Assembly: GCF_038561955.2 (NCBI RefSeq) | Contig: NZ_CP138333.2 | Location: 744,001 to 808,000 of the forward strand | Length of the DNA: 64,000 nucleotides | Source of the DNA: Salinicoccus sp. Bachu38 | GTDB lineage: Bacteria; Bacillota; Bacilli; Staphylococcales; Salinicoccaceae | Direction of reading: 5' to 3' | In this document: positions 25,151-33,453 of the stretch, in pieces | Position numbering within the stretch: the stretch's first letter is position 1 | How the letters are laid out: each line of letters begins with the position of its first letter | Translations under genes and position numbers: made by a program | Notes under the pieces: generated by a model | Told to the model about the DNA's origin: nothing | What the model saw: only the letters and a program-made list of their open reading frames with translations | Databases searched by the model: none

Positions 25151-26560
25151 TTATTGAACTTCAGCGTTCTCCCCAAGTGGCTGCTCTTTCTTCTGCGTCA
25201 ACAGGCTGATTGTTATTAAGGAGAGGACAGATAATGGCAGAGCAAAGAGTACGCTGTTCCAATCCATCGGGCGATTTAGTACAAGCTCCCAGAACATTGT
25301 CGCTGATCCTCCAATCAGGATGGAAGTAAGCACACCTGCTTTAGTAGCTTTCTTCCATAGCAGGGCAGCGAGAATGGCGGGAGTGATGGCTGCACCATAC
25401 ATAGTATAGGAATACATCTGAATCGCGAGTACACTTGGAAAGAATTGTCCAAGCACATAAGCAAATAACCCGAGAATCAATACGGTGGCACGGCTATACC
25501 ATAGCATCTGTTTTTCAGATAATGGTTCTCTATCTCCGCGAATGTAATAGAAAAGGTCATAGACGATATTTCCGGATGCCGAGAGAAGGTATGAAGTGGC
25601 TGTAGTGATCAGAAACGCTACAGCTGCGCAAAGGATCAATACACCGATGATAATAGGCAGACCTTCTATTGCGAGCGTCAGAATTGCAGCATCCGCTTCA
25701 ATGTTCGGGAAGAGCACGATTGCTGTTGTTGCCAGAAGAATTGTCAGAGTAATGACGATCAGGTTACCGAATATGAAGCCAATGACTGAATTCTTCGCAA
25801 CTTTTCCATCTTTGGCTGCAGAAAATCTCTGGTACATATTCTGGTCACCAAGTACAAGGAGGAAAAGGGGGAGGAAGAAGCCAAGCAGTTGAGGGATGCT
25901 CAATCCTCCATTCCAGCTTTTTGTGTTTTCCGGCAATGAAAGGGTCAGTCCCTCAAGGCCGCCAACGGCATTAAAGGCGAAAGGCACACCGATGATGAAC
26001 CCGATAAGGATCAGTACAGCACTTAATGCATCGGAATATGCAACTGAAAACAACCCGCCGCTCATCGTCAGGAAAATGACCAGGAAACACATGATGATGG
26101 CACCGATCTCAAGCGGGATACCCGTTGTAAGCTGCAAGACATAAGCACCGCCGGTAAATTGATATGCGGTGATTCCGACATATGCCAGCAGTATGAATAG
26201 AGAGGCAATGAGCCGTGTCGTCCGGCCAAAGCGCTTTTCCATCAATTGTGGAACTGTATATGTTTCACTCATACGTACTTTTTCAGCGATGAAATACAGA
26301 ATGATGGCACCGATAAAACCACCGGACAAGTTGAAGATAGCAGCAAACGGTCCATATTGATAGATGAAGCTGGCGCCACCCACCACTGTACCGGAACCGA
26401 CAAATGTGGCGAGCAATGTACCGATTACAACGAATAGAGGCAGTCGCCTGCCGGCCACCATAAAGTCATCATTGTTTTTTACTGATGTTCTTGCAAAGAA
26501 AATACCAATCCCAGCCATTATCAAAAGATACAGAATGACAGCAACCAGATAGATATTCAT
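25151..26560 (-). CDS. Sodium:solute symporter (SSS family)
   Basis: An integral membrane transporter of about 469 residues with roughly 13 hydrophobic helices and the SSS signatures (FMVAGRRLPLFVVIGTLLATFVGSGTVVGGASFIYQYG, and GDQNMYQRFSAAKDGKVAKNS). Sodium-coupled uptake of an organic solute is the family role. Its place between two amidohydrolases suggests it imports their substrate or product. The frame opens at 26569, but AAAGGGGATGGGG best serves the ATG at 26560 (MNIYLVAV). Confidence 0.88.
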   Translation of the reverse strand: MNIYLVAVILYLLIMAGIGIFFARTSVKNNDDFMVAGRRLPLFVVIGTLLATFVGSGTVVGGASFIYQYGPFAAIFNLSGGFIGAIILYFIAEKVRMSETYTVPQLMEKRFGRTTRLIASLFILLAYVGITAYQFTGGAYVLQLTTGIPLEIGAIIMCFLVIFLTMSGGLFSVAYSDALSAVLILIGFIIGVPFAFNAVGGLEGLTLSLPENTKSWNGGLSIPQLLGFFLPLFLLVLGDQNMYQRFSAAKDGKVAKNSVIGFIFGNLIVITLTILLATTAIVLFPNIEADAAILTLAIEGLPIIIGVLILCAAVAFLITTATSYLLSASGNIVYDLFYYIRGDREPLSEKQMLWYSRATVLILGLFAYVLGQFFPSVLAIQMYSYTMYGAAITPAILAALLWKKATKAGVLTSILIGGSATMFWELVLNRPMDWNSVLFALPLSVLSLITISLLTQKKEQPLGENAEVQ

Positions 26561-26582
26561 AAACCCCATCCCCTTTGTTTGT

Positions 26583-27758
26583 TTACTTTACGACTGTGCC
26601 ATTTTTGACTACAATTTTTTCTTCCCGCAACACACCCAAGTTTTCTGTAGGATCCTGATCCACAATCAACAGGTCTGCTTTCTTGCCAGGTGCAAGCTCT
26701 CCAATATCGTGTGCATCAATACATTCTGCAGCTACGCTCGTCGAGGCTTTAATGACTGACATCGCGTTCATCCCGGCATCCTGCATGACCTGCATTTCAT
26801 CAAAATAATAGCGTGGGGGAGTGAGTGGAGCACCGCAATCTGTGCCTGTCGCCACCTTCACACCAATATCAATCGCCTGTTTCAGCATGTTGAAATGGGG
26901 TTCCAGAACCTTTTCCGCTTTTTCCAATGCCCATGCCGGTATATCCGGACTGCTCGTCAACTGGCGCATGACAGTAATCGTAGGAACAAGGAAAGTGCCC
27001 TGGTTCTTCATGATTTCAAGCGCATTCCTGTCTGCGTAGATCCCATGTTCTATCGTGTCGATGCCGACTTCAAGACAATTCATGATGCCTTCCAGTCCAT
27101 CTGCATGGGCGGCAACCTTTTTATTCTTCTTCAGAGCTTCCTCTTTTGCAGCACTTAATTCTTCCAAGGTCAGCTGAACGGATCCGGGTTCCTCCCCTAA
27201 AGTATAGATACCGCCCGTGGCCATGACTTTTATAAGGTCTGCACCTTCTTTCAGTACCTTTCTCGTGTGCTTCCGGACTTCATCTGAACCATCCGATTCA
27301 TATCCCAGGTAATGGACGTGTCCGCCAGTCATGACAATCGGGGGACCGGAAGAGATGATCGTCGGACCAACCAGCTTGCCTGAGTCGATTTTATTTCTTA
27401 ATCCGATTACGGTACCTCTTGGTGCACCGAGGTCGCGGACTGCGGTAATACCAAGTTTCAACGTATCCATCGCATGGGCGTAAGCATCCAGGATCACATT
27501 CTCATCCGGCTCATGGGAGATGACCGATTGCGGATTTGCACTGCCATCCCACACCAGGTGGACATGGGCGTCAATCAGTCCAGGCAGTATGTATTTTCCG
27601 GTACAATCGATGACTTCATCTGATGAGTGCTGTTCTGGTGGGGTGGAAGAGATTTCAGTGATACGGCCTTCTTCAATGACGATGTGACGATCCTGATGGA
27701 CATCGTCACTTACTCCATCAATCAAGTTACAGTGCGACAAAATTGTTCTTTGAGACAT
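26583..27758 (-). CDS. Metal-dependent amidohydrolase, paralogue of the 23924 gene
   Basis: A 391-residue amidohydrolase of the same clade as its operon partner: GLIDAHVHLVWDGSANP (HxH), LIKVMATGGIY (Lys), VAAHADGLEGI (His), TIEHGIYAD (His) and VATGTDCGAPL (Asp). The WDGS(A/I)NP segment after the HxH motif is shared by both. The pair arose by duplication and may take related substrates. The ATG follows TAGGAGGAAT. It is the first gene of a four-gene minus-strand operon (amidohydrolase, symporter, amidohydrolase, M24 hydrolase). Confidence 0.85.
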   Translation of the reverse strand: MSQRTILSHCNLIDGVSDDVHQDRHIVIEEGRITEISSTPPEQHSSDEVIDCTGKYILPGLIDAHVHLVWDGSANPQSVISHEPDENVILDAYAHAMDTLKLGITAVRDLGAPRGTVIGLRNKIDSGKLVGPTIISSGPPIVMTGGHVHYLGYESDGSDEVRKHTRKVLKEGADLIKVMATGGIYTLGEEPGSVQLTLEELSAAKEEALKKNKKVAAHADGLEGIMNCLEVGIDTIEHGIYADRNALEIMKNQGTFLVPTITVMRQLTSSPDIPAWALEKAEKVLEPHFNMLKQAIDIGVKVATGTDCGAPLTPPRYYFDEMQVMQDAGMNAMSVIKASTSVAAECIDAHDIGELAPGKKADLLIVDQDPTENLGVLREEKIVVKNGTVVK

Positions 27759-27828
27759 AACTATTCCTCCTAATATAAGTTATCTGAATTGTAGCAATAT
27801 ACAGAACCCGGGTCATTGAAGTTTTCGA

Positions 27829-27877
27829 CAAAAAAAGTACTGCCCTTTTGTGGCATATGCACAAAAGGGCAGTACTT
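27829..27877 (-). terminator. Strong terminator after pucR-like gene
   Basis: An 18-base stem AAGTACTGCCCTTTTGTG / CACAAAAGGGCAGTACTT with a T-run on the minus strand. It separates the regulator transcript from the amidohydrolase operon that it precedes. Confidence 0.9.
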
Positions 27878-29441
27878 AATTCTCATGCTTGGAGTGATGG
27901 ATTTCAAATGCCATGACCAGCAAAGCAAAGTGAGAAGGGTGACGGATATCAAGTTTCAAAAGTCTGGTGATCTGTTTCAGTCTGTACTTTACAGTATTGG
28001 AATGGACATAGAGGGACTCGCTCGCCGCTTTCAAGTTGAAGAAGTGTTTCAGGCAGCATTCCAATGTCTCCAGCAGATGCCCATTCTTTTCATTATCATA
28101 ATCGATGATCGGCCCGAGAATATCCGTGTCGAGCGCCCGGAACAACTCCATATCACCTATGCTCCGGGTGACTTTTTCTATACCCATTGCCGACCAGGAT
28201 ACATAAGCTTCCTCACGCTCTCTGCCATGGGCCAGAGCGATTTCGGCCTGCTCATTCATCAGTTGCAGATCATAGAGTGTTGGCTGCTTGAATCGGGCGC
28301 TTACCCCCATTACTGCGTCGGAATGGAAAGCAAGAGCATCCGACAATTTCTTCAAATCTGCTTCCGAATCCATGAAAGCAATCAGTGTACCGTTGTAGAT
28401 CCATAACAGTGACTCGGATGATTTGGAAAGAAACGTGTCGCTCAATGATTGGAAGACATAATCGAGGTCATGATCGGACGTAAAGTCAGCACGCACGCAG
28501 TATTTCAAATCAGAAAGTGTCGTATGGAATGCCTTAGGGGAAACCTCGTCAAACCTGCCTTCCAGTACTGCCTCGAATCGTTTGAAATCGCGCATTTTAT
28601 AGTGGTCTTCCGATTCAGACCTGCTTTGGGCAGACATGGCAATCGCCCTCAGCCCGCTTTTGACGACCTCCTGTACATAGATGTTATCCATGACTGATGT
28701 ATTGACGATCAGATATCCGTAGAACTTTCCATTTGCCGAAATGGGCATCACTTGGAGTGCCAAGTCATCGGATGTATTGCTGGAAGAGATGAGCAGTTTC
28801 GTCTGTCTTTTGAAGAAACGGGTCTGTAAGATATTCTTTTTATATTTCGAAGTGAGTGAGGCGGTGAGTGCGTCCATATCTTCTTGTGAAAAGGTGGGCT
28901 TTTTCCATACACCTTTTATTTTCAGGTATGCATCCAAAAGAATGACAGTCTCTTTGATATAGTTGCCAACCAGGTTGAGTATGTACCCTGAGTCCTTCTT
29001 CAACGAAACAGATTCCATTAATTTATCGTTGATGCGATAGACTTCATATGTCCTAAGGTTGAGATCCTTGTTTTCCATTTCGTTGAATATATCCAGTATC
29101 CTATGGTAGGGCACATCTGAAGGGATACTGAACAAAGGCAGGTCGGCTTCGTTGGCCCAGTGAATCAATTCGTCCGGTACAGATTTATAATGGGCGGTAT
29201 GGAATCCTATGCCGGCAATCCCAAGACTCTTGAGCCATATCATGTGATCCTTTATTTCCTCAACATCCCTAAATGACTGGAATGTGCTCAGTACAAGTCC
29301 ACGTGTTTTAAAACGTCCTGTTTTCTCTGGCAGTTCCAGAATTGTAATATAGTCTACGGTTTTATCAACGCCCATATAGCCGGCAACCAATTTCATATTC
29401 AATACGGAGAGTTCTTCGGACAATTCTTTAATCGTAGTCAT
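27876..29441 (-). CDS. PucR-family transcriptional regulator
   Basis: A 521-residue regulator with an N-terminal PucR purine-catabolism sensor domain (residues 1-125, LVAGYMGVDKTVDYITILELPE, RGLVLSTFQSF) and a middle GGDEF-like/CdaR region. The C-terminal helix-turn-helix (HTH_30) reads LLETLECCLKHFFNLKAASESLYVHSNTVKYRLKQITRLLKLD. PucR/CdaR-type proteins activate catabolic operons on binding a pathway metabolite. It sits just upstream of, and in the same direction as, the amidohydrolase-symporter operon and is its likely activator. Confidence 0.87.
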   Translation of the reverse strand: MTTIKELSEELSVLNMKLVAGYMGVDKTVDYITILELPEKTGRFKTRGLVLSTFQSFRDVEEIKDHMIWLKSLGIAGIGFHTAHYKSVPDELIHWANEADLPLFSIPSDVPYHRILDIFNEMENKDLNLRTYEVYRINDKLMESVSLKKDSGYILNLVGNYIKETVILLDAYLKIKGVWKKPTFSQEDMDALTASLTSKYKKNILQTRFFKRQTKLLISSSNTSDDLALQVMPISANGKFYGYLIVNTSVMDNIYVQEVVKSGLRAIAMSAQSRSESEDHYKMRDFKRFEAVLEGRFDEVSPKAFHTTLSDLKYCVRADFTSDHDLDYVFQSLSDTFLSKSSESLLWIYNGTLIAFMDSEADLKKLSDALAFHSDAVMGVSARFKQPTLYDLQLMNEQAEIALAHGREREEAYVSWSAMGIEKVTRSIGDMELFRALDTDILGPIIDYDNEKNGHLLETLECCLKHFFNLKAASESLYVHSNTVKYRLKQITRLLKLDIRHPSHFALLVMAFEIHHSKHEN

Positions 29442-29679
29442 GGTTGATTCTCCTTTAATCAGAGGGAGTCATTTATTCCAGTTTTGTTAAAAAAAGAACG
29501 ACCCTTCATCATTACTTTTATTATCCTCTTCTGGAAAAAACAATGCAAGATGATCCACTCTATGTATTCAGTGCTATTATCTTCCCAAGGGAAGATTTTA
29601 TTTTTAACATTCATAGCATGAAAGCCGGTCTACTGATAATATGGAAAGTAAAGTGCATAACTATGACGGGAGGTCCATC

Positions 29680-30420
29680 ATGTCCGGAAGCAACTTCAGC
29701 GTATCAAATGAAAGTATCATCAGGAACACCATCCAGGAACGGATTCTGAGCAATGAACTGAAACCAGGGGACAGGCTGCCGAGTGAAAACGTGCTGGCGG
29801 ATGAATTCGGGATGAAGCGGATTGTGGTAAGGAATGCACTGGTGCAGCTCGAGAAGATGGGGCTGCTTGATAGCCGGCAGGGAATCGGGCGGTTTGTGAA
29901 GGAGAAGCGCCCGGTGATTGAACTGGATATGAGCGGCAGGCGGAGCTTTTCCGACAAGATGCGGGAACAGGGTGTGCATTACGAAAGCAGGGTGATCTTT
30001 GCGGGATATGCAACAGAAAATGAGCAGGAGAAGTACCGCCGGGCACTTGGGATGGACGATGATGTCTCCATTTTTAAAGTGGCGCGGCTGCGCATCGTCA
30101 ACCATACACCCTGTGCCATCCATTTTTCCTATATACGTGAGGATGCGGTACCTGATATTAATGAAGAAACGAAGCAGCTCGCCTCCATGTTCAACTACTA
30201 TGGGAAGAATGGCTACACGAACCTGAAGTCGATGGATACACATATCCATACGGCGTTTCCGACATTGGATGAACAGCGACATCTGGAGTGCGAGGAGCTG
30301 GTGCCGCTGATCGTGTATGAATCGCAGACGATGGATCTCGATACGAACCGAATACTGGAACAGACACGGATACTCTACCGGAGCGACCTTTTCAAGCATG
30401 CGCTCGGGTCCGTGAACTGA
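29680..30420 (+). CDS. phnF: GntR/UTRA regulator of the phosphonate cluster (PhnF-like)
   Basis: A 246-residue GntR regulator. The winged helix is IRNTIQERILSNELKPGDRLPSENVLADEFGMKRIVVRNALVQLEKMGLL. From about residue 90 a UTRA ligand domain follows (RSFSDKMREQGVHYESRVIF, ARLRIVNHTPCAIHFSYI). PhnF-type repressors of this HutC subfamily control phn operons, and this gene directly precedes phnG in the same orientation. GGGAGGT at 29668-29674 sets the start at 29680, although the frame opens at 29641. A terminator separates it from phnG, so the structural operon has its own promoter. Confidence 0.82.
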   Translation: MSGSNFSVSNESIIRNTIQERILSNELKPGDRLPSENVLADEFGMKRIVVRNALVQLEKMGLLDSRQGIGRFVKEKRPVIELDMSGRRSFSDKMREQGVHYESRVIFAGYATENEQEKYRRALGMDDDVSIFKVARLRIVNHTPCAIHFSYIREDAVPDINEETKQLASMFNYYGKNGYTNLKSMDTHIHTAFPTLDEQRHLECEELVPLIVYESQTMDLDTNRILEQTRILYRSDLFKHALGSVN

Positions 30421-30425
30421 TTGGG

Positions 30426-30452
30426 GGATGACTTTACGTCATCCTCTTTTTA
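30426..30452 (+). terminator. Terminator between phnF and phnG
   Basis: Stem GGATGAC-TTTAC-GTCATCC followed by TCTTTTTAT. Confidence 0.85.
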
Positions 30453-30474
30453 TATTCACAAAATCAACCGGCTC

Positions 30475-30500
30475 TTTACAGATTTTACAGACTCTTAAAG
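30475..30500 (+). promoter_or_regulatory. TTTACA-type repeats upstream of phnG (possible Pho box)
   Basis: TTTACA at 30475, TTTACA at 30484 and TTAAAG at 30495. Spaced TT(A/C/T)A(C/T)A hexamers are the PhoP-binding pattern of Bacillus, but the spacing here (9 and 11 bases) is only approximate, so this is tentative. Confidence 0.3.
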
Positions 30501-30548
30501 GTCACCAGCTTGGCAACAAGTTAGGATGTAGTTAAGGGAGGCATGATG

Positions 30549-30968
30549 ATGAATAAAAAACGCTGGACATCTCTATTTATAAAATACGGCAAGGAGGAGG
30601 CCACCGATTTCCTGGATACATACCGGAATGCAGTGCCTTTTCAGATCATCTCGGAACCGGCTGAAGGGCTGACGATGATCAAGGTCAGGGAGCATGCGGA
30701 GAACAGTCTTTTCTATATCGGGGAAATGCTGGTGACGGAAACGAAGATCAGACAGGAGCAGACGGTCGGGCTTGGCGTGGTGAAGGGCTCCGACAGGAAT
30801 CTCAGCATGGCAGTCGCCTTCATCGATCTGTGCTTCAGTCTGGATGTGCTCGCGGATGAACTGGAACAGATTCTGGAATCGCTGGAAATGAAAGAAGCGG
30901 CATATATCAAGGAACGGACGCAGAAGATACTTAAAACCAAAGTGGATTTCGACATGATGGCAGAATAG
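30549..30968 (+). CDS. phnG: C-P lyase subunit PhnG
   Basis: A 139-residue PhnG. With PhnH, PhnI and PhnJ it forms the carbon-phosphorus lyase core complex. PhnG and PhnI act in coupling phosphonate to ATP ribose (displacing adenine). Recognisable segments are RWTSLFIKYGKEEATDFLDTY, LTMIKVREHAENSLFYIGEMLVTETKI and GLGVVKGSDRNLSMAVAFIDL. Three ATGs lie in a row; GGGAGG at 30535-30541 favours the third (30549). It is the first gene of the phnGHIJKML operon, 12 bases from phnH. Confidence 0.88.
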   Translation: MNKKRWTSLFIKYGKEEATDFLDTYRNAVPFQIISEPAEGLTMIKVREHAENSLFYIGEMLVTETKIRQEQTVGLGVVKGSDRNLSMAVAFIDLCFSLDVLADELEQILESLEMKEAAYIKERTQKILKTKVDFDMMAE

Positions 30969-30979
30969 GAGGCATATAT

Positions 30980-31540
30980 ATGACAACACTGGTACATGAG
31001 ACACAGAGACACTACCGGGAACTCGTGGATCTCTTCAGCCGGCCGGGGGAGGTCAGGCGTTCGAAGTTCGATACACCGAACTTCACTTCATACTCGGATG
31101 CAGTGCTGGCGACGGTGCTGACACTGTTCGACAATGAGATATTCTTCAATACGGCAGATCGCAAGGATGCGGATGAGTTTCTGACACTGACGGGCGGCCA
31201 GCATACAAAAGATTTTGGAAAGAGCGACTTCATCGTCGTGAAGGCCGAAGAACTGAATGCAGGACTGATGGAAGGGGCAAGGATCGGCACTTTGGCCTCT
31301 CCTGAAAAGTCGACGACATTCATCATCGAAGTGGCATCCATCGGGGAAGGGCACGCGTACATACTCCAGGGTCCCGGCATAAAGACGGCGAACACGCTTG
31401 AGATGACGCTTGACCCGGAATGGATCGTGTGGCGCAACACGCTGTGCAGTGAATTCCCCCTCGGGGTCGATCTGGTCATCATCGACCGGACGGACCGGAT
31501 GGCGGTCATACCAAGAACAACGACAGTGGAGGTGATGTAG
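30980..31540 (+). CDS. phnH: C-P lyase subunit PhnH
   Basis: A 186-residue PhnH, a structural core subunit of C-P lyase needed for triphosphate transfer. Conserved pieces are HYRELVDLFSRPGEVRRS at the start, AVLATVLTLFDNEIFF, GTLASPEKSTTFIIEVASIG, YILQGPGIKTANTLEM and the C-terminal LCSEFPLGVDLVIID. The ATG follows AGGAGGCAT. Its stop is directly followed by the phnI ATG. Confidence 0.9.
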   Translation: MTTLVHETQRHYRELVDLFSRPGEVRRSKFDTPNFTSYSDAVLATVLTLFDNEIFFNTADRKDADEFLTLTGGQHTKDFGKSDFIVVKAEELNAGLMEGARIGTLASPEKSTTFIIEVASIGEGHAYILQGPGIKTANTLEMTLDPEWIVWRNTLCSEFPLGVDLVIIDRTDRMAVIPRTTTVEVM

Positions 31541-32614
31541 ATGGGCTACGTTGCAGTGAAGGGCGGTACGAAGGCCATCGAGGCATCGGTTGAAATGTAT
31601 CGGAATAAATCGCAGCACGACGAGGAGCTGGATGTCGGCGTGGTCAGGACGCACATGAATCAGCTGATCAACCAGGTCATGTCGGAAGCGAGCCTTTACG
31701 ACCGCGATCTTGCGGCACTGGCAGTCAGGCAGGCCGAAGGGAATATGGAGGAGGCGGTGTTCCTTCTCCGTGCCCATCGGTCGACGCTGCCGAGGCTCCA
31801 TTATTCCACGGTGACGAACACACGCGACATGTTCGTCGAACGCCGTGTGTCGGCAAGCTTCAAGGATATCCCGGGTGGACAGATCCTCGGTGCATCCCCG
31901 GACTTCACCCATCGTCTGCTGGATGATTCGGATGTATATGACAGTGGAGCGCTCCACGAGGAGACCGATGTTTCTGCATACGGCTATCGTCTCGATGACC
32001 TGCCGAAGGTGGTCGACTACCTCGAGCAGGAGGGGCTGTTCGAAAAATACCCGGAAGATGACAGGGAACCGGATGACATCACGAAGCGAAGCATCGAATT
32101 CCCGAGTTCGAGAAGCGAGCGGCTCCAGTCGCTGACACGCGGACAGACGGGAGCAGTGACTTCACTCGGATATGCAGAAATCAGGGGATATGGCTATTCC
32201 TCCCATCCGAACATCGGCGAAGTGCGGGTCGGCCAGCAGCCGGTCCACATCGATCCATTCGATGATGGGGATGCATACTATGTCGGTGACGTAGAACTGA
32301 CGGAAGTGGAGGCATTCATGCCAGCGGACGGTGCAGAGGAAGAATCAGAAGGCGGCCAGGAGAAGACATTCAGAATCGGCTACGGCCTCACATTCGGTCA
32401 GAATGAAACGAAGGCCATAGCGATGAGTGTGCTCGACTACAGTCTGAGCCACCCGATCGAAGGGGTGGCGACATGCGATGACGAGTTCGTCCTCCTCCAT
32501 GTGGATTCCGTGGAATCGACCGGATTCATCTCGCACTTGAAGCTGCCGCACTATGTCACCTTCCAATCCGTACTGGACCGGGTGAGACAGACGAAAGGAG
32601 AGAAATCGGAATGA
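31541..32614 (+). CDS. phnI: C-P lyase subunit PhnI
   Basis: A 357-residue PhnI, the nucleosidase-like subunit that, with PhnG, H and L, makes ribose 1-methylphosphonate 5-triphosphate from ATP and phosphonate. Start MGYVAVKGGTKAIEAS is typical. Further hallmarks are SLTRGQTGAVTSLGYAEIRGYGYSSHP, GEVRVG, YGLTFGQNETKAIAMSVLD and the C-terminal GFISHLKLPHYVTFQSVLDR. Length is normal, nothing appears missing, and the gene overlaps phnJ by four bases. Confidence 0.93.
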   Translation: MGYVAVKGGTKAIEASVEMYRNKSQHDEELDVGVVRTHMNQLINQVMSEASLYDRDLAALAVRQAEGNMEEAVFLLRAHRSTLPRLHYSTVTNTRDMFVERRVSASFKDIPGGQILGASPDFTHRLLDDSDVYDSGALHEETDVSAYGYRLDDLPKVVDYLEQEGLFEKYPEDDREPDDITKRSIEFPSSRSERLQSLTRGQTGAVTSLGYAEIRGYGYSSHPNIGEVRVGQQPVHIDPFDDGDAYYVGDVELTEVEAFMPADGAEEESEGGQEKTFRIGYGLTFGQNETKAIAMSVLDYSLSHPIEGVATCDDEFVLLHVDSVESTGFISHLKLPHYVTFQSVLDRVRQTKGEKSE

Positions 32615-33453
32615 AACAGAACTATGCCTTTCTCGATGAGAACTCCAAGAAGGAGATCAGACGCAAAACATTGAAGGCCATCGCAATCCCCGGCTACCAG
32701 GTCCCGTTCGCTTCGAGGGAACTGCCGATTGCACGGGGCTGGGGGACCGGCGGACTGCAGCTGACCCTCTCCCTTGTCGGACAAAGCGATGTGCTGAAGG
32801 TGATCGACCAGGGCGCCGACGAATCGGTCAATGCCGTCAACATCAGGAAGCTGATCCAGGATACGACATGTGTGCCGGATACCATTCATACGAGTGAGGC
32901 GACACTCATCCAGTCGCGCCACCGTGTGCCGGAAGTGCCGCTCGAACCCTACCAGATACTCGTGCTCCAGGTGCCGCTGCCGGAACCGCTCCGGCCGGTC
33001 GAACCGAGCGAGCGCATCACCAAGCAGCTCCATGCGGACAGGGAGTACAGCGGCGCCTGGCTCAGGCTGTTCGAGCAGATCATGAAGTACGGCTCGATTA
33101 CGGATGATGCGGACTATCCCGTCCTCGTCAACGGCCGCTATGTCATGGCACCGAGTCCGATTCCACGGTTCGATAATCCGAAGCTCGATGACAATGACGG
33201 ACTCATCCTGCTCGGGGCCGGACGCGAGAAGAAGATATATGCCATCCCGCCATACACGAAGGTGAGCTCGCTCGCATTCGACGATCATCCATTCGAAGTT
33301 GAATCCTTCGATGACGTATCCTGCCGGGAGTCCGGACTCACAGGTGTCTACATGGACGAGCTGGTCGACGACGAGACGGGGGAAACGTATTACGTGACGA
33401 ACGATACAAGCTATATGCTTGAACAACTCAACAAGGCAGGTTCTGTGCGATGA
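32611..33453 (+). CDS. phnJ: C-P lyase subunit PhnJ with degenerate Fe-S cysteine motif
   Basis: A 280-residue PhnJ, normally the radical-SAM subunit that breaks the carbon-phosphorus bond. It aligns with E. coli PhnJ along its full length, including the radical glycine (Gly28 in AIPGYQVPF), GWGTGGLQLT, VIDQGADES, LIQSRHRVPE, VNGRYVM, PSPIPRFDNPK and GAGREKKIYAIPPYT. However, of the four essential C-terminal cysteines (E. coli Cys241, 244, 266, 272) only the first remains (Cys238). The others are Ser241, Thr263 and Met269, with spacing unchanged. The only other Cys is Cys87. A standard 4Fe-4S cluster cannot be bound by this motif. The rest of the operon is intact. Confidence 0.92.
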   Translation: MKQNYAFLDENSKKEIRRKTLKAIAIPGYQVPFASRELPIARGWGTGGLQLTLSLVGQSDVLKVIDQGADESVNAVNIRKLIQDTTCVPDTIHTSEATLIQSRHRVPEVPLEPYQILVLQVPLPEPLRPVEPSERITKQLHADREYSGAWLRLFEQIMKYGSITDDADYPVLVNGRYVMAPSPIPRFDNPKLDDNDGLILLGAGREKKIYAIPPYTKVSSLAFDDHPFEVESFDDVSCRESGLTGVYMDELVDDETGETYYVTNDTSYMLEQLNKAGSVR

